Assembly (NCBI RefSeq): GCF_030265065.1
Contig: NC_080402.1
Span: 11,867,501-11,931,500 of the forward strand
DNA length: 64,000 nt
Source of the DNA: Corythoichthys intestinalis
Taxonomy: Eukaryota > Chordata > Actinopteri > Syngnathiformes > Syngnathidae
Reading direction: 5' to 3'
Position 1 is the stretch's first letter; each line of letters starts with the position of its first letter. Below, piece after piece: positions 32,963-47,900 of this stretch. The position numbers and the translations under genes are program-made. Under the pieces are notes generated by a model. The model was not told the origin of the DNA. It saw nothing but the letters and a program-made list of their open reading frames with translations, and made no database searches.

Positions 32963-35900
32963 CTGCAGAGAGCGAAAGAGTGAATTTCTTGAAAGATCCT
33001 GTCCAGACAGTTCACTTCTCAGTAGGGTTGCCATGTTTAATCCAATTAAGGTTAAGATTGGAGACATCCTTGTTTTAAGAATTGACCAAATTCAGTACTT
33101 TTTTTGAGCCTCCTAAAAGTATTCTCTTTATTTACGTTTTTTAAGAGGGACAAAAACTAAATACTCTGTCAAAACTCTAAAGACAGGTAGTCCCCTGGTT
33201 ACGCACAAGTTTTGTTCATATGCTGGCGACTTAACCCGAATTTCCGCACAAGTCGGAATTAACCCTTTTAAGTACCCCAAAATACCTATCCAAAAAGTCC
33301 AAAAGTATTTTGTTTAACTCATTTTCTACCAAAAAACGTATAAATACGTTCTATTTTTAATTGTTTCAGTGTCCCAAAAACGTATTTACAGTGGGGCAAA
33401 TAAGTATTTTGTCAACCACTAATTGTGCAAGTTCTCCCACTTGAAAATATTAGAGAGGCCAGTAATTGTCAACATGGTAAACCTCAACCATGAAAGACAG
33501 AATGTGGGGGGGGGGGGGGGGGGGGGGGGGGAACAGAAAATCACATTGTTTGATATGTAAAGAATTTATTTGCAAATCATGGTGGAAAATAAGTGTTTGG
33601 TCAATACCAAAAGTTCATCTCAATACTTTCAACACTGGTCCCTTTGCAGAAAAACAGCCCCAGAGGATGATGTTTCCACCCCCATGCTTCATAGTGGGTA
33701 TGGTGTTCTCCTCCAAATAGGAGAACCTGTGTTTCCACCAAAAAGTTCTATTTTGGTTTCATCTGACCATAACACATTCTCCCAGTCCTCTTCTGGATCA
33801 TCCAAATGCTCTCTAGCGAACCGCAGACGGGCCTGGACGTGTACTTTCTTGGGCAAGGGGGACAGATCTGGCAGTGCAGGATTTGAGTCCCTGGCGGCGC
33901 ATTGTGTTACTGATAGTAGCCTTTGTTACTGTGGTCCCAGCTCTCTGGAGGTCATTCACTAGGTCCCCCCGTGTGGTTCTGGGATTTTTGCTCACCGTTC
34001 TTGTTATCATTTTGACGCCACGAGGTGAGATCTTGCACGGAGCCCCAGATCAAGGGAGATTATCAGTAGTCTTGTATGTCTTCCATTTTCTAATAATTGC
34101 CCCCACAGTTGATTCTTTACACCAAGCGTTTTACCTATTGCAGATTCAGTCTTCCCAGCTTGGTGCAGGTCTACAATTTTGTCTTTGGTGTCCTTCGACA
34201 GCTCTTTGGTCTTGGCCGTAGTGGAGTTTGGAGTGTGACTGACTGAGGTTGTGGACAGGTGTCTTTTATACGATAATGAGTTAAAACAGGTGCCATTAAT
34301 ACAGGTAACATGTGGAGCCTCGTTAGACCTCGTTAGAAGAAGTTAGACCTCTTTGACAGCCAGAAATCTTGCTTGTTTGTAGGTGACCAAATACTTATTT
34401 TCCACTCTAATTTGGAAATAAATTCTTTAAAAATCAAACAATATAATTTTCTGGGGTTTTTTTCCACATTCTGTCTCTCGTGGTTGAGGTTTACCCATGT
34501 TGACAATTACAGGCCTCTCTAATCTTTTCAAGTAGGAGAACTTGCACAATTGGTGGTTGACTAAATACTTATTTGCCCCACTGTATAAGTCTTTTTTTCC
34601 ACTAGAGACATCTCTAGGTTCTGATGCAACTTTGCTCCAAAGCGCAACGCACGAAATCCATTTTAAAGCAATAAAACTGGCCACTGGAGGGCAGTAGCGC
34701 ATTTGGTAAGAACTCATATCGGACCATGTAAGGAAATGAATGAAGAGAAATAGTCAGGAAACTGAAGTTAGAAGAAGTAAGAAGCGTGAGGAAAATGTGA
34801 AGAACGATGTAAACACAAGGCACATGCCCCACACAAGTTCCCTAGGGGAATTCTGTTATGAGGTAGTGGTCACTACAAAAGAAAGATTCAAAAAAATCTA
34901 TCTTGATGAGAGACAGGCGGCGATGAGGGAAAAATTTACCCCGTCTGCCGATACAGCCGCGGCCACAACAGCGTCATCTCTCAGATCAATAGTTTAGTTA
35001 TGTGTAAATAAATTGTTACTTTGTGATCAAACGCTCTATTTGTCTTGTTGTTTATGTTATTTTGTAGAAGGAAAACATTATTCAGATGTTTGGGATGTCA
35101 CAAAAGCAAAAAATAGCTGTGTTAAAATCAAAGTTATGTTTTAAATGTATGCTTTAACAAAAAGCTCAATTTCTCTTGTTTTTTCATCAGAAATTGGAAA
35201 ATTGCTCAAACTAGGCTATTTTCTAATGCTGATATCTAAACAATGGAAAAAGATATGAACTTACTTTTTTCCTGCTGAAAGAAGATAGTCTAATCTTTCT
35301 TTTGGTGGGTTCCATGTTTATATAGCAATAGAACAGAATTTTCTGTGGGCCTTGCAAAATCAGTAAAAATCCTGTAAAACGGCCGGGAGCGAAGGGGGAA
35401 ATGGCTGGGAGTGAATGAGGGGTAATGACGGATGGTACACTGCCCTCTGGTGGCAACTTTGGGTCTGGCTGGACTGTCGCCTCGTATGACTGAGAAGCAG
35501 ACTTCTCAGTCTGACATGGATAAAGATAGCTGCACTCTGGTTTGATCCACATAAGGCTGTAAGTTGTTTCAGCTAATACATGTTTGTGTATGCATTTATA
35601 ATTAAGTTTACAGCTACAGTTTGTGGAGTTACGAGTGAGCGATTTGCTGTGAGAATTGTAAATACGTTAGTATTCGTAGCATTTAAACTAATGGACTTTT
35701 GTTGGGCAAATTAGGCTAATTCAATCTACTAAATTTAAATATTGATCCGATTAGATGGACTTTTGAACACCAACTACCGGTATTTTGTGTCGTGTTTTAT
35801 TGTTAAAATGCGTATCGTTTTGCACAGTAGTGCACATATGTGTGTTACGGCTTTACAAATTGTCAAAAGTGAAGGTAGTAAAAAGCTTCAAAAAGCGCAA

Positions 35901-38900
35901 TTGCCTTGTTTGCTGTCTGTAAAGCTGAACAACTTCACATTTAGTGAGGAACTGAGGATAGAACACGTCATATTAAAAAGGATACTGTAAGGTACAATAA
36001 GGTGCTGTTTATATGACCCCCGCCCAAAAAAACCTGGAGGCAAAATGGCGGATGAGACTCCGACGTCGTAGTCGAAATCGCGTAAATCGAGTATGTATAC
36101 CTGAATTGTCCCCCCCCCCCCAAATAGGGAAAAAAACAGTAAATGTTGTTTTCATTTAAAAATTTGTATTTTATTCATTTGAAAAATTTAATAAAAAAAA
36201 ACAAAAAAGGGAACACATTAAATTTTAATGTAATTTCAGGGTTTTAGTGTAATTTTTTTTCATGTATTTTTTTTAACTGGGGAAAAATAGTAAATAATCT
36301 CATTTAAATCTGCTATTTATATGATGTTTTCAATGATTAAAACAAAAATAGAACATTTACCATAAATTAAAAACAATGGGGAAAAAACTAAATATACACT
36401 CAATTATATTAATTATTTAATATAACTTTAGTTATTTTTTTTTACTCATATTAATTTCTTTTTAATACAAAAAGAAACAGTAAATATAATTATTTAATAT
36501 CATTTCAGTTGATTTTTTTTTTACTCGTATTTATTTCTTTTTAATACAAAAAGAAACCGTAAATATTTTAAAAGTATATGGCGGAAAATACTCAGGTGAC
36601 TTGAAGTTGCGCCCTGAGACCCCCAATTTGGCCAAATTTCAAAATTGTCCGATACGCATGTAAAATCTCCATTTTCTGGGGGAAGAAAAATTTTGAACAG
36701 GAGGGCATTTTGAAAAAAAAAAAAAAAGTTTTTTAAACAGCAAAACCCTATCTGGAGGCGAGAGCATGCGACAGCAGAATTACAGACGCCACAACTTTAA
36801 CGAGATATTATCGCGTGCTTACCTTGTTTCGATCCAAAAACTCCAAGTAGAATGTATCATTGAGTGTCGAAACACAGTTGTGAATGTCCACAGTTGGATT
36901 TTATGGGTGAAACATGGCAATATAACAAGGGTCGCGATGCAGAAATCGCAGACATTAAGGAATGGTCGATATTTTCCTTTTGATATATTTACCCCTTTAA
37001 ACGTTTTTATTTCAATTTTTCTTTGTTTGGATCGATTATTTATCATCTAACATATTGGAGAAAATACGACACCAACAACAACAACAAAAAATACAATTAA
37101 GCGATAGTTATGAGGTAGACATCCATGACTTTTTTACAGACGCCATTTTTTTCATTGTGACGTCATTTGTTTAACAGTTTAAAATATGCTAGTGAATAAT
37201 TTTTTAAAGTCCTTTTTGTTTTTTTTAAACGAAATATATATATCAATTAATGATTCTAAGCTAAAAATGACAGACATTTTGAATAATAAATATAATGAAT
37301 TACCTTAGTTTTATGGCTGGGTTAAAACAAAAGCGGTTGTGTGACATCTGTAAACGGGGGTTTTCAGGGTAAAACGGAACAATTTAAAAATAGTTCGGGG
37401 GCTTCAGGCGCCATGAATCTGCTATGGCAGCATTTAAACATATTGTTCTATCAAACACAACAGTTGTTTTGGCTTAAAATACAGCAGTTTCTTTTAAAGA
37501 GGAGTGCAAGAACAGAAACTGCTTTTTCAGTCTTGTCTGTGTTTTCCGCCATATACAAACTCATCCCAGTAATCGGTGAATAGTCAGCTAAATAATCGTT
37601 TGTGGCGGCCCTAAATGTGCAATCTTAACTAACCTGTGTCAGAGGATGGCTTTGCCGGCGTCTGTTTGGGTGCAACTGGGCGGCCGAAAAAGTCCACCTC
37701 TTGCTGTTAGAATGCAAAATAGAGAGTTCATGGAGAGTTTGCAGGTCAAAAATAGTAAAACTTTATTCTGGGCAGAAACATGACAATAAGAAAATGTTAC
37801 ATGAAAATAGAGGTCATCATTGCTGTCATATTAGCCGAATTTAACCAGTTCAGCATGAGGGATTAAATCCCAGTTGATGTTTCATTGTCCTCATTTCTAT
37901 TTATAAAGACAGCAATGCTATTCTCTCAACCATCATCACCACTATAGTATTAATCATACTTTTATCCATTATATTTACTATATGAGTTTTTTTTTTCATT
38001 TGCATTCATCATCGTTATTTATTAATTATTTTAATACTAAAAAGATAACAAATAAAATGCCAATATACTAAACAAGTATCTCACCCTGGGCTCCACTGTG
38101 GCGTGTTTGACAATATTTTCCAATCTCTGATGATGGTTCCTTTTTGGTTTGGGAGCAGCGTTCACCTTCTCTGCCTCTTTCTGCGTCACACACGCAAAAA
38201 AAGGTACTGTATATTGTAACTAAGTACTCACGAGTATGACTAGGATTATAGAAAATAAAAATGTCACCACTGTGGGATTCCGCTGTAATATGAGTTGCTC
38301 TGCCCTCCTCATTTTCTCCTGCTCCATCTCTCTGCTGATGGTTTGTTTGGCCTGATAGGTCAATTGGCGACGTGGGGGCAGGCCGGAGAATTTTACTACC
38401 TCCTCCACACGTCTGCAGACACAAGTATGCGCAAATGGAGGGCAATTGAGTGTACTTTACAATCTTTGAGGAGCAGTAAACTTCTACTTTTTGTGATTTA
38501 TCTGGAATCAAACCTGGATTTAATCATTCTCTAAAACGATAATCTTCTTAGCTCTGATCCCCCTCAATACACAAACACACACGAACACCCTTGCTTGCCT
38601 GATGAGTGTCTATAAATATCACAACATCAATCTCTGTAATGGTGTGCCATTTATTTCACATTTTTGCAATCTATTAGACTAGCTGCCATATTTGAGGTTG
38701 ATGTTCTGCTGCATAACAAAAAGTGCTCAAGGGTGTGCAAATTACAACATGTGGGCCATGTCCTAAAGTAACAAAGCAGCCCCAGATCATAACAGTGCCA
38801 CGACCATGTTTGACTGCTAGCATGTTTTTCTCTCAATCAAATGCTGATTTGTCGGGTGTATTGCAACATCAATCTGAATCAATAAATTGATTGGTGAAGC

Positions 38901-41900
38901 AAATGCCGAGAACTTTATAGCGACTAAATTGTAGATAATGCCAAAATTATTTTGTATTTTTATTGCTTTATAGTAATGGTTCTTAACCGGGGTTCAATCG
39001 ATTATTATTATTTTTCTTTTATATATCTAGTAGCCTTCACTTTGCCATTATGGTGGCTTCTTTATTCACCAAATAAAGTGGTAACCAGGCATGTGTGAAT
39101 CTGATGAAACAAGTTATACATTATTTATACATTTTATTGTCGTACACTGCTGGCCAAAAGTATTGGCACCCCTGCAATTCTGTTAGATAATGCTCAAATT
39201 CTCCCGGAAAATGATTGCAATTACAAATGCTTCGGTAGTTATATCTTCATTTATTTTGCTTGCAATGACAAAACACAAAAGAAAATGGAAAAAATTTAAA
39301 TTATTATCATTTTACGCCAAACTCCAAAAAAGGGCCGGGCAAAAGTATTGGCACCCTTCAAAAAAATCGTGATGCTTCTCTAATGTGTGTCATTAACAGC
39401 ACCTGTTACTTACCTGTGGCACATAACAGGTGGTGGCAATAACTGAATCACACTTGAAGCCAGTTAAAATGGATTAAAGTTGACTTAACCGCTGTCCTGT
39501 GTCATTGTGAGTACAACATTGAACATGGAGAAAAGAAAGAAGACCAAAGAACTGTCTGAGGACTTGAGAAGCAAAATTGTGAGGAAGCATGGGCAATCTC
39601 AAGGCTACAAGTCCATCTCCAAAGACCTGAATGTTTCTGTGTCTACCGTGCGTAGTGTCATCAATAAGTGTAAAGCCCACGGCACTGTGGCCAACCTCCC
39701 TAGATGTGGATGGAAAAGAAAAATTGACGAGAGATTTCAACGAAAAATTGTGCAGATGGTGGAAAAAGAACCTCGACTAACATCCAAACAAATTCATGCT
39801 GTCCTGCAGTCTGTGCGTACAACAGTGTCAACCCGTATTATCCGTCGGCATCTAAATGAAAAGGGACTCTACGCTAGGATACCCAGGAAGACCCCACTTC
39901 TGACCCAGAGACATAAAAAAGTCAGGCTGGAGTTTGCCAAAACTTACCTGAGAAAGCCAAAAACGTTTTGGAAGAATGTTCTCCGGTGAGATGAGACAAA
40001 AGTAGAGCTTTTTGGGAAAAGGCATCAACATACAGTTTATAGGAAAAAAAACGAGGCCTTCAAAGAAGAGAACGCGGTCCCCACAGTCAAACATGGCGGA
40101 GGTTCCCTGATGTTTTAGGGCTGCTTTTCTGCCTCTGGCACTGGACTGCTTGACCGTGTGCATGGCATTATGAAGTCTGGCAGCATAATGTAGGGCCCAG
40201 TGTGGTAAAGCTGGGTCTCCCTCAGATGTCATGGGTCTTCCAGCAGGACAATGACCCAAAACACAGTTCAAAAAGTAGTAGAAAATGGTTTGAGAGAAAG
40301 CACAGGAGACTTCTAAAGTGTCCAGCAATTAATTCAGACCTGAATCCCATTAAACACCTGTGGAGGGATCTGAAAGAGGCAGTTTGGAGAAGGCACCCGT
40401 CAAATCTCAGAGACCTGGAGCAGTTGGCCAAAGAAGAATGGTCTAAAATTCCAGCAAAGAATTGTAAGAAACTCACTGATGGATACCGGAAGCGGTTGTT
40501 CGCAGTTTTTGTCTAATACTACCAAGTATTAGGCTGAGGGTGCCAATACTTTTGTCCGGCCTACTTCTGGAGTTTTGTGTAAATGATAATGATTTCATTT
40601 TTTCCCCCATTCTCTTTTGTGTTTTTTCATTGCAAGCAAAATAAATGAAGATGTTACAACCAAAGCATTTGTAATTGTAATCATTTTCCTGGAGAAATTG
40701 AGCATTATCTGACAGAATTGCAGGGGTGCCAATACTTTTGGCCAGCAGTGTATGTGTGTGCACTTACGGTTCCAGGATGTACGTGTACTGTCCCTCAGGC
40801 GTGCGGTCCTGCCGGTATGAGAGGTTATACGCCAACATGGTGTCGATCAGCTCGCCCATCTGCTCCTTCTCTCTGCGACTAAACAACTGCGGGTTCACCT
40901 GGATGACACGAAGGATTTTATTGATATAAATTTGTTACGGGGACGATTTAAGGGTGCTGATGTTATACGCATACGGGTCTTAATTTGGGACAAATGATAT
41001 CGAGGAGCAGTGTGAGAACATCCAAGGTGAGGTTAAGATGGCTGATCCTGCTTCTGATGCCGGCTGGAATGTCGGACAACATAGTAGAGAGAGCATTCCG
41101 GCTGGTCTGGAGATGAGTGGTCGCCTGCCGAAGACAGGTAATTGGCGTAAAAAGTTGAAGAATCACTGCACTCAGTTTTAACTCACTGACGGAGATAGAC
41201 ATCTAACTGAACGGCCATCGCTGTTAATGGCACCGAAACCAAATCCTTCACTACCATGTAAGGGTGTAACGGTACATGTATTTGTATTGAACCGTTTCGG
41301 TACGTGGTGCTCGGTTCGGAATGGAAGCGTACCGAACGAGTTTCTGACGTAACGTAACCCTTACTTTTTGAGGCTGTGAGTCGATCGGGTTACAGTTTCT
41401 TTATATTTACTCCGTCTTCTCTACTATAATGAGGACCAACACGGTAGGACAGTATAACCCAGAAACGTCAACGGCCCGACAACGTGGCCGCGAGAACGCA
41501 GTGAAACGCGGCCGTTAAAGTCAATCAGCCAATGCACACCAGTCGCAGTGCGGCCGCGTGTTAGACGCGTCCCAGAGGCGGCTCAACGCGACGCACGCGA
41601 AAAGAACGGCAAAGTTTATTATTTGACGCGAGACGCGACCCTCCTGCGTCAATACTCCTACCGGTAGCTAGGATCGGGCAGACCGGAAGTCAATCGTGTA
41701 AAAATACGGTGGATTCGGTTGATTTTCAAACTAATATATAATCGTAACATACTTTTTGAGTCCATCAGATCTCTTGAGTGGTAGATCGGGGTACAGCTGA
41801 CTTGTCTTTGTTGATTTACTGCTGTCTTCTCTGCTATATTAATAACCAAAACAGCCCCGTGTTCAATACAAATCCCTCCTACCACAACAAAACAAGTAGG

Positions 41901-44900
41901 AACTAATATTCACATTGGAACTAAAGTAATACAACATAAAATATACAATATAAATGAATACTACATCACATTTGTAAAATATAAACACATAATAAAATAA
42001 ATAATTTAAATAAAATAAATTGAAATGAGCTAAAACACCTGTAATTAAATAATAAGAATAATACACATATCCTGCTTACACAATTAAATGTATTAATTTC
42101 TGTGTGGCGCTTTAACTTGAGAAAATCCACCAATAAAGCTTTTGAAAACCGTTCCTAAGGAATAAAAAAAAAAAAAAGATTCATTGAGGCATTTCCATTC
42201 GTAAAATACATGTTAAAATCTTTATCATTGGGATTGCTTTTCTCTTTAGCACAGGACTTCTTTCTTCTTTCTTTCAGACATAAAGCTGACCAATACGCGG
42301 GGTCTGAAAGGCAAATTGTTGTTGGATTATCTTTAAATACCCGCTACTTTTTGAGCAGAATTCTAGCTTTGTATAGGCTAATGTTCCTATTGTTGAAAGC
42401 ACAACGCTGTGTAATAAACAACTAGCACTTTTATATTTTTCATTTTGTTTTCTTACTGTACTGAAAATGAACCAAACCGTGACCTCAAAACCGAGGTACG
42501 TACTGAACCGAGATTTTTGTGTACCCTTACACCCCTACGACCATGTCAAAAATAGATATTTACCTCGTGGTGGCTGTGTGGATAGCTGATACGTGGCACG
42601 TGTGGGTGTGCGAACAGGAAATGGTAAGCGACAGACAGGAAGGGCAGGTACTTCATGAGGGTAAAGTTCTGCCCGTGCATGATGACTTGGTTGAGTCGGT
42701 CAGAAAATCCCATCCAGTCCAGAGCGTCGCACACACTCTGAAGGTTGGGGTCTCGCACCCTCATTGAGAGATAATTATCGTATAGACCCTAAAAGATGGA
42801 GAACAGTATCAAGACGCTATCGGTATGACAAAAACATTTTAATATAGCACGTATTTATTACCTGGGAAACCTTTTCATACTCTCCACTAGATGAAGCCAA
42901 TTCAAGGATATGCTGGAACCTTTGTCCGCCAGCCCCCAATCCAGGAACTTCCTCAAACCTCTCACCAATACGTTTCCTGAAGACATATAAACATTATGGT
43001 TGGGCGATTGATTATTTGTCCATGATTATTGATCGCAAAAACCCTGAGGTTGATTTTGGTGGTTAGCCGCGAGTGTATTTCCTCACTCAAATGTGGCAAA
43101 AATGTGGGTGACAACCAGAGGTGAAAGTGGGCCAGAACGGTCAGGAACGCAGTTCCGGTATATGATTCAGGGCCGGAACGCAGTTCCGGTATATGATTCA
43201 GGGCCGGAATGCTGTTCCGGCTTTGATTGCAAAAATATGACGGCAACTGTCAAAACGCTATGTAAAAAAAAATATATATAAAGCTGCCACACATGCATTT
43301 CATTTCCAAGAAGAAAACAATCTACCAAGATCAGATTTACATACACAAGTGTTAATAACAAGCACAATAAAGGGCTTGTGTAGCGTAATCAGTTTCCACC
43401 GATATTTATTATTTATTTTATGGAGGTTTCCCCAGCTGCTGCAGTTATCTCAGTCTGACGATGATGAGTCACGTCAATGTGCAAATGCACATTCTGATGC
43501 TCATCAGAAGGAAAGATGGCAAAAATGTGTGTGACAACAGCCAATCAGCAAACTTTTTATTTTGCTTCATATTTAATTTCCATGTTATTAAAAAGTTGAA
43601 CTACCTTAAAGTTTCTTTAACTTTTTGTTAGATTCTTTAGAACTGAGAGTTCAAATCTGATTTTTGTAGTGTGTTTTAAAAAAAAAAAATTCAGAATCAC
43701 AATTGGGACAATACAGAAAAAAAAAAAAATCGTACTTTTTTTGACAGACCATCCAGCCCTAATACAAAGGTTATCACGAATTACAATAAATTCTGAGTAA
43801 AACTTATAAACTAACGTTGAAATAGGTGAATGACATTATCTTGACAGACTGCCATCTGTTTATTACCTAAGAGCATTTGTGTTTAACAAAATGGAGAGAG
43901 GCAGAGAGGCTGTTTTTTCTTAAACAAATCTCTATCTGTACTTATATATAAATTTGTCTGTGTGTGTTCATTCCCTATGGACTCCGAAACGGCTGGGTGG
44001 ATTTTGATGAAATTTTACAGTATACTTTATGTAACTGGGAGTGTTCTTAGATGGGTTTGATCTCTCTAGGCCTCAATTCAATGCGGAAAATTCATTCGAA
44101 CCCCCAAAAATTGCATTGAAAATTCGACATGATTATGGGGGAGACAGCGCCATCTTCTGGGCAATCACGAATCTTGCAATTGCGATGTCACAACTGGCTT
44201 TCAAACTTTTAAACTTTCATGTACAAATTTAAATGTGCTGGGATGATATGTTGTGGCTTTCAGTACTCCAAAACAAGATGCTGGATTTTTTTTAAAATGT
44301 ACAATTTTCCAGAATATTACTAAAAGATTCATTTCTGCTGGATATTCATACTGTAGTGAATGTTATTATGTATTACGCCTGCAATGGTTCATTGGTATTT
44401 GTGACAACCATTACTGAGAGTAGTGGTTATTGTTGTTGTTCTGGTGTTTTCTGATCAATAAAGGTGCTGTCTTTTGGGGTAGAGCGGTTAATGAGCCACA
44501 TGAGCAGCAGGTGAGAAACATTGGGGGGGTAAAAATGTGCATTGGCTGCAAATAAAAATATATTTTTTTAAATCATAAGAGATAGAAAATACATACATTT
44601 TAATTAGGGAATAAATGCACAAAATGCACAGTTGGATTAACGTTAACAGTAGAAAAAGTACAGGAAGACACGTCTCTAAGCAGCTTTCTACTCGGGCTGG
44701 GAATCTCTGGCATTAGGCCGATTCGATATGTATCTAGATACACAGGTTACGATTCGATTCAAAAACGATAAATTTTTAAGGCTGAGCGATTTGATACAGT
44801 TTAAGAACGATACGGTTCGATACAGAATGAAAATGATACGATAGTAAACATTTGTTGTGTGTGTTCGTACAGTATTTCAAACATATAAAAAAGACCACAT

Positions 44901-47900
44901 TTCTAATAGCAAAATTAAACAACAAAATTTCATACCAATGCAGTGACAGACAACAATAAAGTGCAGTAATTCAATGACTGTATTTCTTGGTGTTTTGAAC
45001 AAAAGAGGTAAGTAATTTCAGTGCAAACTTTCAACGTAAACATCTTACAAACAACAAAATATTAATTATATGCAGCAGCTCTAGAAAAAAAGAATTTAAC
45101 CTGCTAGTGTTATCATAAATAAATGATAAATTATGCTTTACCACTCAGGTATCAATGGGGGAATAAAAACATTGCATTTTAGACAGACAGGTCAATAATC
45201 ATTTCTTTAACCTTATACCAGAGGTTGCGCTAGACTTTTTCGTTGTCTGTCATTTTGACTGACAGGGTCATAAAAATCCGGTCATGATCTATTTTTACCC
45301 GTCAATTAAATTTTTAAAATGATGATAATGACATTGTGGTAACCCTTTGTTTGGGATAATTCACCCTCCGTACTTGTGTGTCCATTTGGCCGACCGCGTT
45401 ACCGGCTACGACAGTCACGTGACAGAGACACTTAAGAGCCGCGCGCGGTCCCCTCACTAGCCACTCGCTCTCGCTATATGATTGGCCGAAGAGTCGAAAT
45501 GCTCTCCCGTGAAATGCCCGTTTAAAAATGTTCCCGTTGTTACTTCTTGCGTTCGCTTATAAGTGCCCATTTAAAAAGGAAAAGCGATGGATGATACTAC
45601 ACACAGAGCGTATCATTAACAAATGTTAAAGTTGTATAATCATATAGCGAGAATAAGGAACGTCACTGGCAAGCGCAGGCCCCCGCAAGTGGATAGTGAG
45701 GGGTCTAGGATAGTGCGCCTACAGCTAACAAGACTCTTAACATTGCATACCGCTTCAACGTATTCAATAGTATTTAGTTTTCATTCATTTTAAATTAATA
45801 TTCTGTCCGAACAAGCTTAACAGAGAATCCACACCGTGCCATCACACATCAAGCAGATGAATATGTAACTTTTTCTCCGCAGTGACAAAAACAGCTGACT
45901 GTGCCCCAGTAGGTAGGCTACATATGGAACAATGAAATTAACAGTTCACCTGCTGTGGCCTGAACGTAGTCTCACACTTTCCTCCTGGTGCGCATGGACT
46001 TGAATTGCGTGCCCGCTTGTGCAGTCCCTGTTTTTTCACCTCTTTTATCAACACCATCGTCGTTTTGGGGCTTTTAGAGGAAACTTCGGACACTCAGTTG
46101 CCTTGACATTTTTCAGAGTAAGGCCAACAACGTCATCCATCAAGAGAGACAATAGCTAATTAATAAACTCACTCGCCATCCTGTGGTCTGGGGTGGGAAT
46201 TGCAACCGGTCAAAATGACGGATGGACTACTGTTTTTTCCGTCACCGTTTTAAAAAATCGGTCAACGACGGAAAATATTCGGTTAACGCGACCCCTGCCT
46301 TATACACAGCAAAGTCATTCACTTATACCTGTGCTTCCACATTTTTTATTCCTCATCACTGTCCATATCTTTTTTGAAGGGCAGATTTTTCTTGAGGATG
46401 ATCAAATAATCCACATCTTCATGTTTAAGTAGACTGCGTTTCGTGGAAACAAAATCTCCAGAGTGTCGCGCTGCCCTTTCCACCATTGTAGTGACTTATT
46501 TTCAGGGTTAAAAACTCACGATCTCTGTACCGCTCCACACTTCACACTAGCTCTGTCCCATGCGAACAGATCTGGCTCCCTTTATCACATCAAAGTCCGA
46601 CTTTTGTTTTCCTGGGTGCGTTGAAAATCAATCGCTGCACGTCGCTGGCGTCCGTGCTCAAACTGTCCATTGCTTCGTTGCCACTACTAGTTTCGTTTTG
46701 GGCTGGGAAGAAAACGCTACGGAGCGTGCGTTACAGTGGTTTTGTTTGCTCTCGTGTTGTTATGACACGCCCGTGACGATCGGGTAATGACGGCGACTAG
46801 TAGTGGTTCTGCCGAAATGCATGGGAAGTTGAGGCAACCACGACTGTGACTGGTGCTTGTCCATATTATATGCGTGCAGTCTCAATCTAAGTGCGCTGTG
46901 TGGTGAATGACACAAGCGCAGCATGTGAAGTAAAAGCTAAATTGTTATCATATTAGGTAGTGCATTAAACTAGGCATTAGAAGCCGATTCTTGTGCTCGC
47001 GATATCCGAATTCTATCTCTACTATCGGTTCATTGAATATTTAATGGCTAATTACTGTTGAATGGTAAGTTTACTATCGATACAGCTGTATCTCTCACCT
47101 GTAAAACCGGATATCTGGTCGTATCGGTTTATCGATCTCAAGCTTACTTTCCACTTGAGTTTTACAGGTTAGCAAGTTCACACAGTTTAATGTTATGCTA
47201 ACTCTGATGCAGGTTGGACTTCCAGCTGCAAATTTAGTGGTGTGTTCCCCACCTTTACAACATTGACGTCTTTTTACATTACTTAAAGTGGCTGCTGCTG
47301 GCCGGAAAAAACTTCTAAAATCCTTCCTCTTTAAAGACAGCGGAGGAGGCGGCATGTCGACATGTATTTCTGTCGGGATTGTGTGAATTTGGGGGTTCTA
47401 GTCATCAGCCAATCAAATGTGCGTTTGAAGGGGGGGAAATGGACCAGCACATTCAGCAAGTGAAAAGGGGTAAACGTAAATCCAAATATAATGTAGGGTC
47501 AATTCTATCCTTACAAATTATGGGAAGACAATCTAAATTACCTATATAACCAAACTCATTATATATGCAAACAAGGTTGCTTAAAAGTTGGTGGGGACAA
47601 TTTGAGCATTCTTTTAAGTTGGTGGTGTTATGTCCCTACCGTCCCTATGCAAACCTACGCCCTTGACTTTTAGTGTTACTACATTCCTGCTGCATCTCTT
47701 AGGAAAGTACGATACGTTTCACATGCCATTCGTATTCGAACGTATTGCATTCATGTTACACAAACGCGAGCAACTCTGGGCCATACTGCTTGATGAAAAT
47801 CCATCCAACATACATAAAAAAGAAAAAAAAAACAGAGTAGCCCTGATTTTGAGGTTTCTTATGTGTCAGTTTAACAAACCTTGGCCCCAACAATCCAGCA

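Noticed and set aside
34740-34997. 85-codon open frame as a host exon
   Set aside because: Inside a probable repeat in CHTF18 intron 21, no splice sites fitting CHTF18 and wrong strand.
38068-38511. 147-codon open frame on the - strand
   Set aside because: Only fragments of it are in the CHTF18 frame; it overlaps exons 19 and 20 in another frame and crosses their intron.
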